Assembly: GCA_951217055.1 (NCBI GenBank)
Contig: OX578286.1
Coordinates: 7,232,033 to 7,296,032 of the forward strand
Origin: Gerris lacustris
Taxonomy: Eukaryota; Arthropoda; Insecta; Hemiptera; Gerridae
Direction: 5' to 3'
DNA: 64,000 nt
Shown here: in pieces, positions 47,700 to 58,250 of the stretch
Layout: every line of letters begins with the position of its first letter
Position numbering within the stretch: the stretch's first letter is position 1
The notes under the pieces: generated by a model
Seen by the model: the letters and a program-made list of their open reading frames with translations, nothing else
What the model was told of the DNA's origin: nothing
The model's database searches: none
Position numbers and translations under genes: made by a program

Positions 47700-48125
47700 G
47701 AAGTGAAACTAAGTATTTAACGAGTAAATACCCTGTCTATAATATGTATTAAACAAGTAAACACGCTACCTATATGTGTTACACTGGTAAACAAGCTACC
47801 TATATGTGTTACACTGGTAAACAAGCTACCTATATGTATTAAACAAGTTAACAAGCAACATATATGTATGAACAAGTAAACACGCTACATATAAATAATA
47901 TGTATTAAACAAGTAAACAAGCAACATATATGTATAAATTAGTAAACACGCTACCTATAAATATGTATTACACAAGTAAACACTACCTTTATGAATTAAA
48001 CAAGTAAACAAGCAACATATATATGTATAAACTAGTAAACACGCTACCTATTATGAATTACACAAGTAAACTCTACCTATATATATCACACAAGCAGTCA
48101 CGCTATCTATATGAATTAAACAAAT
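47700..48125. repeat. Minisatellite in gene 4 intron
   Basis: About twelve variable units of roughly 30-38 bp around TATGTATTAAACAAGTAAAC and AAGCAACATATATGTAT or ACGCTACCTATA. Confidence 0.8.
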
Positions 48126-48425
48126 AAACAAAAAAAATCGATCCGAGACAACTCAGACAAACTTTCTCATAATACGAGATCATAATTACTTAGCCCAGTA
48201 TTATCCATTTATAAGTTTTCGTAGGTAAATTGAATTATTATTGAACATTTTATCAAAATGTATCATATAAATGACTTCTCATCGGCGGGGAATCGAACCC
48301 GGCCTTACTCCGTCCACGTTTAAAGCTATTTCTTAGAGGACCTCAACAAGTGTAAATACATCAAAATCTTAAAATCAAATTTTTGCGCTATCACAATACT
48401 TTCTCTTTATAAAAGAAAGTAAAAA
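48125..48425 (-). repeat. Repeat family A (internally deleted copy)
   Basis: ATCCGAGACAACTCAGACAA, the box-B-complement GGGGAATCGAACCCGG and the end TTTCTCTTTATAAAAGAAAG are present; the (CAGACGA)n and the middle are missing. Confidence 0.7.
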
Positions 48426-48479
48426 ACGAATGTCGCAAAATAATCAAACTAAATATTAATCAAACAAACCAAAAAATAG

Positions 48480-49030
48480 ACTGCCAATTAGTGTGGCACA
48501 TAGCTTCCTCGCATCGTATCATGTACTTTATTGTTATATTAACTATAAAATTATTATTATATTACATTATTGTTGTATTGTTAATTGTGTAAAAACTATT
48601 AATAGTTTTAGCGACCTTTAACATTTCATAGTGGTGTCGCTGTTTGTTTTACTAAAAAATTGTAATTGAAAAAAATGTTTGTCTCATTGAATAGATGAAG
48701 TTAGATTTTTTCCCCGACCTAAAATTCCAATTAAAAATTTGAAGTTCATGTTTAAGCTAGCATTGCTCGTGAACGCTTTGATGGATAACGTTGTCCAACG
48801 AACTCGTCCTGGGCATTAGTAAAATGAACATGTCTACCAAATTTCATCAAAATCGGTCGACATTTACTCAAGTTATCGTCACACATTTCATAATTCGCGG
48901 ACATACAGACAGGCAGACAGACAGAGACGAGACCAAAAATGTTCCCTGATGTCTGAAACTGATTTCTGTCTTGGAATTTTTAAAATCGGAGACATAAAAG
49001 TTTTTCGTTCTCAAAAGTGAACACAATGTA
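48480..49030. repeat. Repeat family B (two-part copy)
   Basis: Inverted GACTGCCAATTAGTGTGGCA at 48480 and, from about 48820, ATTTCATCAAAATCGGTCGA, ATGTTCCCTGATGTCTGAAA and GGAGACATAAAAG. Copies lie at 10920, 24060, 26340 and 47210. Confidence 0.6.
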
Positions 49031-49044
49031 GCTCGGAAGCAATA

Positions 49045-49625
49045 TATCTATTTAATAGTACATTACGCGTCGAGTGCGGAAAGCAGCATTTTGCATGCGA
49101 GTGTGGAGTTTGCACCCGAGCGACAGCGAGGGTAGTAAAACCACACGAGCAATGAAAAATGCCGTTTTCGCACGAGTTGCGTACCGTACTTTATCTACGA
49201 TTGTAAGATATAAATAATAAATACAGAAAAAAATATACTTGCTGTAAGTAAGTTCGTATCTTTCTCTTGATAAAAATGGCATTAATTCTTGAGTTGTATT
49301 TTTTGCCGAATTAATTATTTCTGGAGGATTATTATTCTCAACATTTTCGTCAAAGTCACTTGATTCACTCATTGTTTTTCATTAAAAACTCGATATAAAC
49401 AAGTTACTTTAATAAAAGAACAGCAAATTAGTTTTGTTAAATGTAAACAAACTCGGTAATCGTGCGTAAAGCTGAAGAATTCCTCTTCTTTACCGCACTA
49501 GGGTGGTAAAGAAGAGGAATTCTTCAGAACTATGAGACGCGCATGCGCAATGAATACAATTACGTAAATAATCACTTTATACGCATCTAAACAGAGATAT
49601 AATGTTTATATTTCGTATCAATCGT
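49045..49625 (-). mobile_element. Hairpin-bearing repeat with Crypton-like ORF start (copy 3)
   Basis: Best-preserved ORF of the three copies: on the minus strand 49372-49052 begins MSESSDFDENVENNNPPEII, continues with TTQELMPFLSRERYELTYSK, then runs into non-homologous hydrophobic sequence. The MPFLSRERYE..Y segment resembles the N-terminal core-binding part of Crypton-type recombinases. The hairpin is at about 49474-49530. The rest of a recombinase is absent, so this is a non-autonomous derivative. Confidence 0.55.
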
Positions 49626-50335
49626 AGATAAAATTTATTTTATACTTAAGGATTATTATTAGTCAGGTACGGTTTAATAATAACTACATAGTTTACCCAA
49701 CTAGTATCGTGTAATTTATGCACATCGTCAGGTTAACTACAAGTAATAGACAATATATACTAAACCTAGAGTTATTATACATATTATATAACAATTTGTT
49801 CAAAGATAAGACACGAAGTTATGACTGACAATAATTAGCAGAGTTCTTTTATATATTGACATAATTAATATTGATTATATTATTATATTATTAAACAGTG
49901 CACACTATTTGTCATCCTCATAAATATTTACCTTGAGTTTTTTCTTAAAAAATAAAAAAGTAGCTCATTTAATTTAAATATAGCTTTATAAGTTACTTTT
50001 AAAAATAAATCTTGATAATCTAATAAACATCCACAGTGAACGAATAAATTCAAGTATATGACAGATTAATTATAAAAAGCAACTAATATATTTCACCACA
50101 AGCTACTTTTGGCACATCTTTAGACTGTTACTCCCCTTTAAAAAAAACAGAACAGAAGTAACAATCTAAAAATGGTGTACGGAATTTTCTTTTTTAGACT
50201 GTTACTCCTTTTTGTCCCTTTTGTCCCCCTTTGTTTTTTGTCCCCTTTGTACATTGGACTAAACATCCCTTTTTCTTAATTAATTAGTCATAGTAATTAT
50301 TTAGTCAAAGTCACATTTATTCTAAAACAACATAT

Positions 50336-50913
50336 AGTCCAGGAGATAGCGTGCTAAAAAGTGTTTGACTAACATCAAGCTAGAATTTTGTATACAAGTC
50401 AATCTTTTAGCACCTTTTAAGAATATGTGGTCGGCTAAGTTCGTCTGCGGGATATTGCTTGGCAATAGGCGTTTGAAAAAAACAAACCGGTGGAGAGCGG
50501 CCATGTCTCACCAATTATGGTGGACAATATGATTTTCATGGTCCTGAGTACAGAATTAATTAGTAGACCAAAAGTCAAGTCGATGTTATTTTTACACTTG
50601 ATAGGTTAGTTATTCAAATATTACTCAAAATAACGTGGTCACCTGTCAAGGGACAAACTAACATCAACTTGAATTTTGGTCTACTATATAATTCTGTACT
50701 CAGGATCATGAAAATCACATTGTCCACTATAATTGGTGAGACATGGCCGATCTCCACCGATTTGTTTTCTTTAAACGCCTATTGCCAAGCTATGTCCCGC
50801 AGATGAACTTAGCCGACCACATATTCTTAAATGGCGCTAAAAGATTGACTTGTATACACAATTCTAGCTTGATGTTAGTCAGACACGTTTTTGCACGCTA
50901 TCTCCTGGACTAA
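50336..50913. repeat. Near-perfect palindrome, about 290-bp arms
   Basis: AGTCCAGGAGATAGCGTGC...CAATTATGGTGGACAATATG...ATAATTCTGTACTC...GCACGCTATCTCCTGGACT folds on itself with a small centre near 50625-50660. A single arm recurs at 56955-57190, with part of the centre at 58140-58240. Confidence 0.85.
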
Positions 50914-51039
50914 TAAAGGAGTAACAATCAAAAGAAGTACCCTACTTTTGAGTATCGTATGCTATCAAGGTAGTAGTAATAAGGGCGGGGAGACCTTGCC
51001 AGGCAAACAGACCATCTTTTTGCCAACCCCAGACGAACC

Positions 51040-51500
51040 CACACCCCTCAAACCACCTCCACCTCATCCTCAAACCTTTTAGTTTGGATTATAAAGGAGA
51101 GGATATCTTGCCACTTAAGAGTTTCAAGTTCCTCTACCCTAATTTCTCCATTCCCTAAGATATGAAAGCGTAATCTCCCATATCCTTCACACACTCCCAG
51201 GTAATGGTAAGCTGTTTCCTCCTCCTCACCACACACTGGACATGTGGGGTCCTCTTCTACTTTTAGCAATGTCAGATGTCTACTGAGCTTGCAGTGTGCA
51301 GTTAGCACTCCAACCAGATTTCTCAGGTTGATCCTGCTCAGTCCTAGCAGCCATCTGGTTTTCCTTTTGTTTATTTTTCGGCAGTAACATCTTAGACTGC
51401 CTGCATCCCTCTGTGCCTAACCATTCCTTATGTGCTTCATCCCATACCCACTTCTTAATGGCTGATTTGACCTGACCTTTCGACCAATCAACTGCATGCT
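51040..51500 (-). pseudogene. Non-LTR retrotransposon remnant, RNase H C-terminal region
   Basis: On the minus strand: SAIKKWVWDEAHKEWLG, then after a frameshift KRKTRWLLGLSRINLRNLVG, LTAHCKLSRHL, and the zinc knuckle CPVCGEEEETAYHYLGVCEG. This W..W, LLGLSR..LR.LVG..T.HC.L..HL and C-x2-C-x8-H-x4-C order marks the end of ORF2 in RNase-H-bearing insect LINEs (R1/Jockey-related). Upstream RT absent. Confidence 0.85.
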
Positions 51501-51886
51501 ATCAAAGTAATAATAATATATAAATGTCCGCTGCAATAATTTATGAGTCCGTTTTTCTTCTTATATTACTCCTCTATTGTTTTTTTTTTAGAATATAAAT
51601 GTCTTTGACTAAATAACTATTAAGACAAAGGGATGTTTAGTCCAATGTACTTTGGGACAAAGGAATATCACACTCCTGTTTTTATAAGGGGAGTAACAGT
51701 CTAAAGAAGAACATTCCGTACACCTTCTTTAGATTGTTACTCCCTTCTGTTTCTTTGTAACAGGAGTAACAATCTAAAGAAGTGCCTGTTTGTCTATGTT
51801 GATGTAAACCTATTGCTTCTTCGCCTAACTTACTTCTGTGATAATCATTTCGACAAAATTTAAAGATAAAATAAAACTGTTTTCAG

Positions 51887-52006
51887 TGCGAATGGAACGA
51901 AGATTGCTGTGAGTGGGCGTACTGTGAAGAAGTCAAACCAAAAGTCAGAGTTTGTCTGCCGTATGATTCATCTTCTTCATCCGAAGAAAATGGTTACTAC
52001 TTCTAA
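51887..52006 (+). CDS. Gene 4 exon 2: cystine-knot core with poly-Ser/acidic tail
   Basis: The TTTTCAG acceptor ends at 51886 and is followed by Cys in phase 0 with exon 1, 39 codons and TAA. Cys spacing is C-x5-CC-x4-C-x9-C; with the exon 1 Cys the framework is C-x6-C-x5-CC-x4-C-x9-C, six cysteines. The loops are acidic and Trp-rich (CEWNEDCCEW). The tail after the last Cys carries five consecutive Ser, two Glu and ends in GYYF. The precursor is 117 residues, and the intron is 4949 bp and full of repeats. A canonical AATAAA lies 23 bp past the stop (52029-52034). This is the best-supported exon of the family because the acceptor, frame, framework and poly(A) signal all agree. Confidence 0.78.
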   Translation, partial: CEWNEDCCEWAYCEEVKPKVRVCLPYDSSSSSEENGYYF

Positions 52007-52028
52007 AACCGGTGAAATTGAACAAATT

Positions 52029-52034
52029 AATAAA
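52029..52034 (+). promoter_or_regulatory. Poly(A) signal AATAAA of gene 4
   Basis: Canonical AATAAA 23 bp after the stop codon of gene 4 exon 2. Further AATAAA hexamers follow near 52064 and 52133, so the 3' end may vary. Confidence 0.5.
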
Positions 52035-52279
52035 TAATAGTATTGAATACGTTTGCAGTGATAAAATAAAACTTAAAAACAATGTTGCCAATGTTAAAAA
52101 CTAAAATTTGTTCATTTGTTTGTATAATCAAAGAAATAAAGGAATTAAATGCTTATCTAGATGATTAATAAAATTACTTGTTTAGGATTAAACAAAGACG
52201 TCTCTATTAAAAGTAACTTTATGAAGATTACCACTAATGGTTAAAAGTTGGCTTTCTACATAAAGTTAATTTTAGTAGA

Positions 52280-52640
52280 GGGGCGCCTCAGTGGCGTATC
52301 CAGCGGCTAGGTCTGGAGGGGGCACATTCTAAGCCAGTTTAGATTGGAGGGGGGGGGGGAATTCGTCGTGGAAACAAGAAAAGGGTACTACTTATTCAAC
52401 AAAGCAGCTGCCCCCCCCCCCCCCTCCAAAAAAAAAATCTCCTCTCCCAAGTACCAATAACTGTGGTACTTGTGGTAGAACGTATTCGTTAGAAAAAGTT
52501 ATGCTGATGCATTCTGCAGTACAATAGCTTACTGTAAGTCATGGGCGTCGTCTGCAGTTAATTATTGGGAGGGGGGATCTATGGCGGGGGGTCGGGGGGT
52601 CCTGCCCCGGAAATTTTGAAAATATGACCTCTCAAAACAG
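52280..52640. repeat. Fragments of CAGTGGCGTA-type repeat
   Basis: CAGTGGCGTATCCAGCGG followed by a G-rich run, and CATGGGCGTCGTCTGCAG followed by another G-rich run, a common form of hAT-like MITE ends in animals. Poly(G) at 52350 and poly(C) at 52411. Full ends and target duplication not defined. Confidence 0.45.
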
Positions 52641-53498
52641 CGCTTTTATGCTATCTATTGGTCCGCCATCTTGAATGCAACTTTAGAAAAAAATGCCCTA
52701 CTCTACCCCTGTTTTCTACTCTACACTGATTTTCCATTTTTGTAACCCCAAAACTACCTCCACGTTTGTTGTTTCCCGCCTTCGATTGAGCCAACTCTAA
52801 TCTTATAGACTGTAAAGAGATTAAATTTATTCTCCTCTAAATCCCCAGGTTAATCTATTTACCATTTTCATTTTAGGGTTTCCAAGATCCTTCACGAAAC
52901 CCTTATACCGAGGGTAATGTGTCTGTCTGTACGTCGCTCTTTGGTACATATCTCTCAAACCGTTATGGATAAAAAGTTGAAATTTCAAGTGTCGCAACTT
53001 TTTGACACACACAAAGGAAAAATACAGAAACGTTAAACATTTAAAATAGTGCTATGTATACCTTGTAGTAAATGTTCTTAATGATAAGGGGGGGGGGGGT
53101 CCTGAAGGGTAAGAAGAAAAGCAGACTAATTCATGTCGTGTGGCAACAATTCGGCTACACTAGCCATTTTCAAGCTTCAAACATATAAAGTTAAGTTAAG
53201 TTATACAAAAAAAATACCAAATAGTTTCACACCAATACAATCATTCGCACACTTATTCACCCTGAAGTTAAATTAAAGAATAAATAATGAATTAAATGGA
53301 CTGAGAAAAAGTAAGCAACCATTTTCAAGAAATTCTTTTTAAAAATGGTTTATCACCTATAATTTTACCTAAAGAACCAAGTGTTTAGAATGAATTGTCC
53401 AAAAAATTATGTAGCCTCATCTAAGTTATCAAGTGGATGAAAAATTAACCTAGCAGACAAGTATAAAACATGATGACCCATCACCGTTTTCTTAGCTG
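52641..53498. other. Unrecognised DNA with family B tail
   Basis: GGGTTTCCAAGATCCTTCAC...CCTTATACCGAGGGTAATGT (52875-52920) resembles the probe-like tails of family B. A poly(G) run at 53088-53098. No gene recognised. Confidence 0.35.
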
Positions 53499-53577
53499 AG
53501 CGACTCTTAACATGCAAACTCAGAAGAACCATAGTCGCTGAGCGACTATGGTTCTTCTGAGTTTGCATGTTAAGAGT
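53499..53577. repeat. Short perfect hairpin (36-bp arms)
   Basis: CTCTTAACATGCAAACTCAG...CATAGTCGCT is followed at once by its reverse complement. Flanking sequence on the plus side (53590-53790) has a Ser/Asp-rich reading frame with stops; origin unknown. Confidence 0.8.
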
Positions 53578-53889
53578 TAACATCATCACCTAAATTATTA
53601 TCAAAATCAAATAATGATATTGATGATTGTGAAGAGTAAAAGAACGATTTTAATAAGTCTATTTTATTTTCAAGTGCGTTAGATAAAAGCAAGCAAGTTT
53701 TAAGTGCTGAAACAGATAACTTATCAAGTTCTTCTGAAGATAGAGATCACAATATCAGTAGGATCATGTGAGGAAGTTTAGTGTTATGTCAGTGACTGGG
53801 TTAGACGACACAGAATCAGTGTAAATATAAACCTTATATTAATATAAACTAGTGATTATTCTCATATGTAACTGTTATAAAAATAATTT

Positions 53890-54503
53890 TATCTCCAGTA
53901 GGGAGAAAAAGTTATAATTTTGGATTAGTTTAGAGGGACCAAAGTAAGTTTCTTCTCCCCCAAACTCAAAGAGTAGAGAGAATAAGTAAAACCAGGGAGA
54001 AAAAGAAGTTTTGCCAACTTAATTATTTTATAAATAGTAGAGAATGAATGGCTAACGTATTGAAGTTGTTGAAATTAGGTTGGTGACACTGCTTTTTCGA
54101 CCTTATTTTGTGTTTGTTTAAACATGCATCTAAATATCCTTCTATTTGAGTTTAATTGCAATTCTTATTTGTTTTTAATATTGAATCTCTTATAATCTGC
54201 TATTAAAAGTGCTAATAATTATTGTTATTTATTAAAATAATAAATAAAAACTTTGAAATAGATGAAAATGTGTATAATATCCCTACTGGAGATAAAATAT
54301 ATGTACCTTGGGAGTAATGTGCTATAATTCCTCTCGCGATAACTATCTCCCTCGGCTGCTCCTCGGGAGCTTATTAGTGTTATTCCCTGGACTTCGCATT
54401 AGGATTTAGGGACCGTGGTTCCTTCGGCTTCGCCTCAAGAACCAACTTATTTACTCAGGGAATAATGGCTTACTTTACTACCTAGGCCCATAAATAACTA
54501 TTT
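53890..54503. repeat. Dispersed ~680-bp repeat with GC-rich quasi-palindromes (copy 2)
   Basis: Matches 8228-8908 throughout, with a deletion of one CCTCGGCTTCGCCTCGGGA-type unit. Confidence 0.75.
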
Positions 54504-54810
54504 TGTATCAGCACAAAAAAAAGGATGTAGAGAATGTAGATAATTCAGAAGATAGGGTTTATTAAAATTGAACAATATCATTGATTAAGCCAATAAAAAG
54601 ATTGAAAGCTCAAACAAAATATTACAGTTGATGAGTAGCAAAAGAATGCTATTCACATATGGAGAAACTTTAATGTCATCAATATTGAATATTCTTGCTA
54701 ATTACTTTATTAATTGACCAATTCTTTGCCAGAAGTTGACTCAAGTTGGTCAATGATGTTTGTACAAAGGCTTTTGCAGTTAATATATTTACCCAATATC
54801 GTTACAAGTG

Positions 54811-56580
54811 GCACTTGTTTGAATTGCTACTCCCCTTATAAAAAGACAAAGAAGAGTAACAATTTAAAGAAGTTGTACGGAATGTTCTTCTTTAGACTGT
54901 AACTCCCCTTATAAAAAGACAAAGAAGAGTAACAATTTAAAGAAGGTGTACGGAATGTTCTTCTTTAGACTGTAACTCCCCTTATAAAAAGACAAAGAAG
55001 AGTAACAATTTGAAGAAGGTGTACGGAATGTTCTTCTTTAGACTGTAACTCCCCTTATAAAAAGACAAAGAAGAGTAAAAATTTGAAGAAGGTGTACGGA
55101 ATGTTCTTCTTTAGACTGTAACTCCCCTTATAAAAAGACAAAGAAGAGTAACAATTTAAAGAAGGTGCACGGAATGTTCTTCTTTAGACTGTAACTCCCC
55201 TTATAAAAAGACAAAGAAGAGTAACAATTTAAAGAAGTTGTACGGAATGTTCTTCTTTAGACTGTAACTCCCCTTATAAAAAGACAAAGAAGAGTAACAA
55301 TTTAAAGAAGGTGTACGGAATGTTCTTCTTTAGACTGTAACTCCCCTTATAAAAAGACAAAGAAGAGTAACAATTTGAAGAAGGTGTACGGAATGTTCTT
55401 CTTTAGACTGTAACTCCCCTTATAAAAAGACAAAGAAGAGTAAAAATTTGAAGAAGGTGTACGGAATGTTCTTCTTTAGACTGTAACTCCCCTTATAAAA
55501 AGACAAAGAAGAGTAACAATTTAAAGAAGGTGTACGGAATGTTCTTTTTTAGACTGTAACTCCCCTTATAAAAAGACAAAGAAGAGTAACAATTTGAAGA
55601 AGGTGTACGGAATGTTCTTCTTTAGACTGTAACTCCCCTTATAAAAAGACAAAGAAGAGTAACAATTTGAAGAAGGTGTACGGAATGTTCTTCTTTAGAC
55701 TGTAACTCCCCTTATAAAAAGACAAAGAAGAGTAACAATTTAAAGAATGTGTACGGAATGTTCTTCTTTAGACTGTAACTCCCCTTATAAAAAGACAAAG
55801 AAGAGTAACATTTTAAAGAAGGTGTACGGAATGTTCTTCTTTAGACTGTAACTCCCCTTATAAAAAGACAAAGAAGAGTAACAATTTAAAGAAGGTGTAC
55901 TTAATGTTCTTCTTTAGACTGTAACTCCCCTTATAAAAAGACAAAGAAGAGTAACAATTTAAAGAAGGTGTACGGAATGTTCTTCTTTAGACTGTAACTC
56001 CCCTTATAAAAAGACAAAGAAGAGTAACAATTTAAAGAATGTGTACGGAATGTTCTTCTTTAGACTGTAACTCCCCTTATAAAAAGACAAAGAAGAGTAA
56101 CAATTTAAAGAAGGTGTACGGAATGTTCTTCTTTAGACTGTAACTCCCCTTATAAAAAGACAAAGAAGAGTAACATTTTAAAGAAGGTGTACGGAATGTT
56201 CTTCTTTAGACTGTAACTCCCCTTATAAAAAGACAAAGAAGAGTAACAATTTAAAGAAGGTGTACGGAATGTTCTTCTTTAGACTGTAACTCCCCTTATA
56301 AAAAGACAAAGATGAGTAACAGTCTAAAGAAAATGTACGGAATGTTCTTCTTTAGACTGTTACTCCCCTTATAAAAAGACAAAGAAGAGTAACAGTCTAA
56401 AGAAGGTGTACGGAATGTTCTTCTTCAGACTGTTACTCCCCTTATAAAACAGATGTTTGATATTCCTTGTCCGAAAGTACATTGCGGACTAAACATCTCT
56501 TTGCCTTAATAGTTATTTAGTCTGTCGTTTAAATTCTAAAAGAAATCATAGGGGAATAACAATCTAATGAAGTATCTATA
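54811..56580. repeat. 73-bp satellite array inside a copy of the foldback element
   Basis: About 22 copies of a 73-bp unit (…CTTTAGACTGTAACTCCCC, TTATAAAAAGACAAAGAAG, AGTAACAATTTAAAGAAGG…), at a constant 73-bp step from 54833 to about 56440 with only scattered substitutions. Each unit is self-complementary because it holds both orientations of the 50111-51786 element's terminal sequence. The array is bounded by GGCACTTGTTTGAATTGCTA (degenerate end) and by the element's subterminal block (GGACTAAACATCTCTTTGCC, 56490) with an end-like GGGGAATAACAATCTAATGA. Confidence 0.9.
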
Positions 56581-57190
56581 ATATAATCTTTAGATGTTTA
56601 ATAATTACACTGATATAGTAAGAATAATGGCAGAAGTTTATTAACAACATTTGTTGAAACAAATTGTGTGTAAATTGATTTGGACAGTCATGAAGTACGT
56701 ACTTCATCGTCACTGTTAAAATATGAGTAAGGCAATGCATAGTACGTATGAATTGATGCAGACCTATACGAAATACATCCCATGTGTGTCATAAATGTGA
56801 AGTAATATTAGACTTTCATCAATAACGACGTTTTATCCAATTAATTAGACAGGAAAAAATTTAAGTTTTTGATTTCATTTCATTTACTGGAATCAATTAT
56901 AAAAAAATAATTATATTTTGTACGTACATAAATACATTTTTTTTTTACATACAATCTTTTCCTGATAGTCCAAGAGTTAAGCGGGCAAAAAAGTGTTTGA
57001 CTAACATCAAGCTAGAATTTTGTGTATCAGTAAATCTTTTACTGCCTTTTAAGAATATGTAGTCGGCTAAGTTCGTCTGCGGGACATAGCTTGGCAGCAG
57101 GCATTTGAAAAAAAAGCAAAATGGTTGAGAGCGATCATGTCCCGCCAATTATGGTGGACAATGTGATTTTCATGATCCATGATCCCGAGT
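56581..57190. repeat. Unrecognised DNA followed by single arm of the foldback palindrome
   Basis: 56955-57180 matches one arm of 50336-50913 (GTGTTTGACTAACATCAAGC, AAGAATATGTAGTCGGCTAA, CAATTATGGTGGACAATGTG). 56581-56954 shows nothing recognisable. Confidence 0.65.
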
Positions 57191-57800
57191 ACAAAATTTG
57201 TTTATTTATTGTTTTATTAGGGTGTCCGACAACGAGGTCATATACACCCAATACAAGGCATCAGTTAATACAGCAATTAGAACGATAAAACTAAAAAGAA
57301 AAATATAATAAATAATTATTTTAATAATAAATATTAAATAAATAAGTAATAGTAAATATAAAAATGCCATTGTTCAAAACTGGTCTTATTTTCAACCTTT
57401 TTTTTTTTTGTTGTTGTTGTTGTAATTCTGTATTCTTCACCTTAGTTGTATCTATGTGCAAAATTTGGGGAAGATTAAATGACGGTAAGTGGTTCGAAAT
57501 TGGGGTAATAGGTGTGCGATGAAACTTAAAATTAAAATAAATTTGACACCATTTTGTTTTTGTTTTTGGTTTCTGTATTCTTCACCTTAGTTGTATCTAT
57601 GTGCAAAATTTGGGGAAGATTGAATGACGATAAGTGGTTCCAAATTGGGGTAATAGGTGTGCGATGAAACTTAAAAAGCAAATAAATTTGACACCATTTT
57701 GTTTTTTGTTTTTTTGTTTTTGGTTTTTTGCATGTACCTTAGTTGTATCTATGTGCAAAATTTAAAATGTGTGATGAAACTTACAAAGCAAAGTAATATA
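57190..57800. repeat. Repeat family C tandem copies
   Basis: TTCTGTATTCTTCACCTTAG through GGGTAATAGGTGTGCGATGA is repeated at about 57425 and 57571 (period about 146 bp), with a truncated third copy at 57730. Related to 13735-14092 inverted. Confidence 0.75.
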
Positions 57801-57964
57801 AGACCAGTAAAAATAAAATATAAAAATAAATTATCAAATAATTAAAAATTATTAGATACAATAAATTGAAGGTGAACATTTCATGGATTAGTATAGATTA
57901 AATAGATTTAGTTAGGTAAATAGATAGCTGAGATAGTTTAATATTATATTATTATCATTTAACT

Positions 57965-58125
57965 ATATATCTTTGAGGACGTTGATATGGTGTAGGAACT
58001 GGATCAGTTTCTTTACTTTAGTCTTGTCATCCTTTAGGATCGCTTGAATATAGTTTGGAAGGTCACATCTTTGTCTGTTCTCGTCCAGTCTGTTGCAGTC
58101 ACTTAACAAATGGTGTACGGTCAGT
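57965..58125 (-). pseudogene. LINE remnant, very C-terminal end of ORF2
   Basis: The minus strand reads LTVHHLLSDCNRLDENRQRC, then KVKKLIQFLHHINVLKDI and a stop. This is the usual end of RNase-H-bearing insect LINEs (LTV.H.L..C......R; V..FL...L...I). GTCCGACAACGAGGTCATAT at 57225-57245 may be the 3' UTR end. Confidence 0.7.
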
Positions 58126-58250
58126 AATTCTCCACATTAGTTAGTACAAAATTAGTTAGTTACCCGAAAATCAAGTTGAAGTTAGTCTATCCCTTAATAA
58201 TACTTGTCATTCAAATATTACTTCAAATCAAGTGACAATGTTGACTGTAA

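Larger units (their letters stand above)
50111..51786. mobile_element. 1.7-kb TIR/foldback element in gene 4 intron
   Basis: Ends GGCACATCTTTAGACTGTTA... and ...TAACAATCTAAAGAAGTGCC are imperfect reverse complements. Subterminal blocks (CCCCTTTGT..TTGGACTAAACATCCC and its complement with TAGTTATTTAGTC) are mirrored at 50230-50320 and 51595-51670. It holds a large palindrome (50336-50913) and a LINE fragment (51040-51500), and ends only 100 bp before gene 4 exon 2. No transposase seen. Confidence 0.7.
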
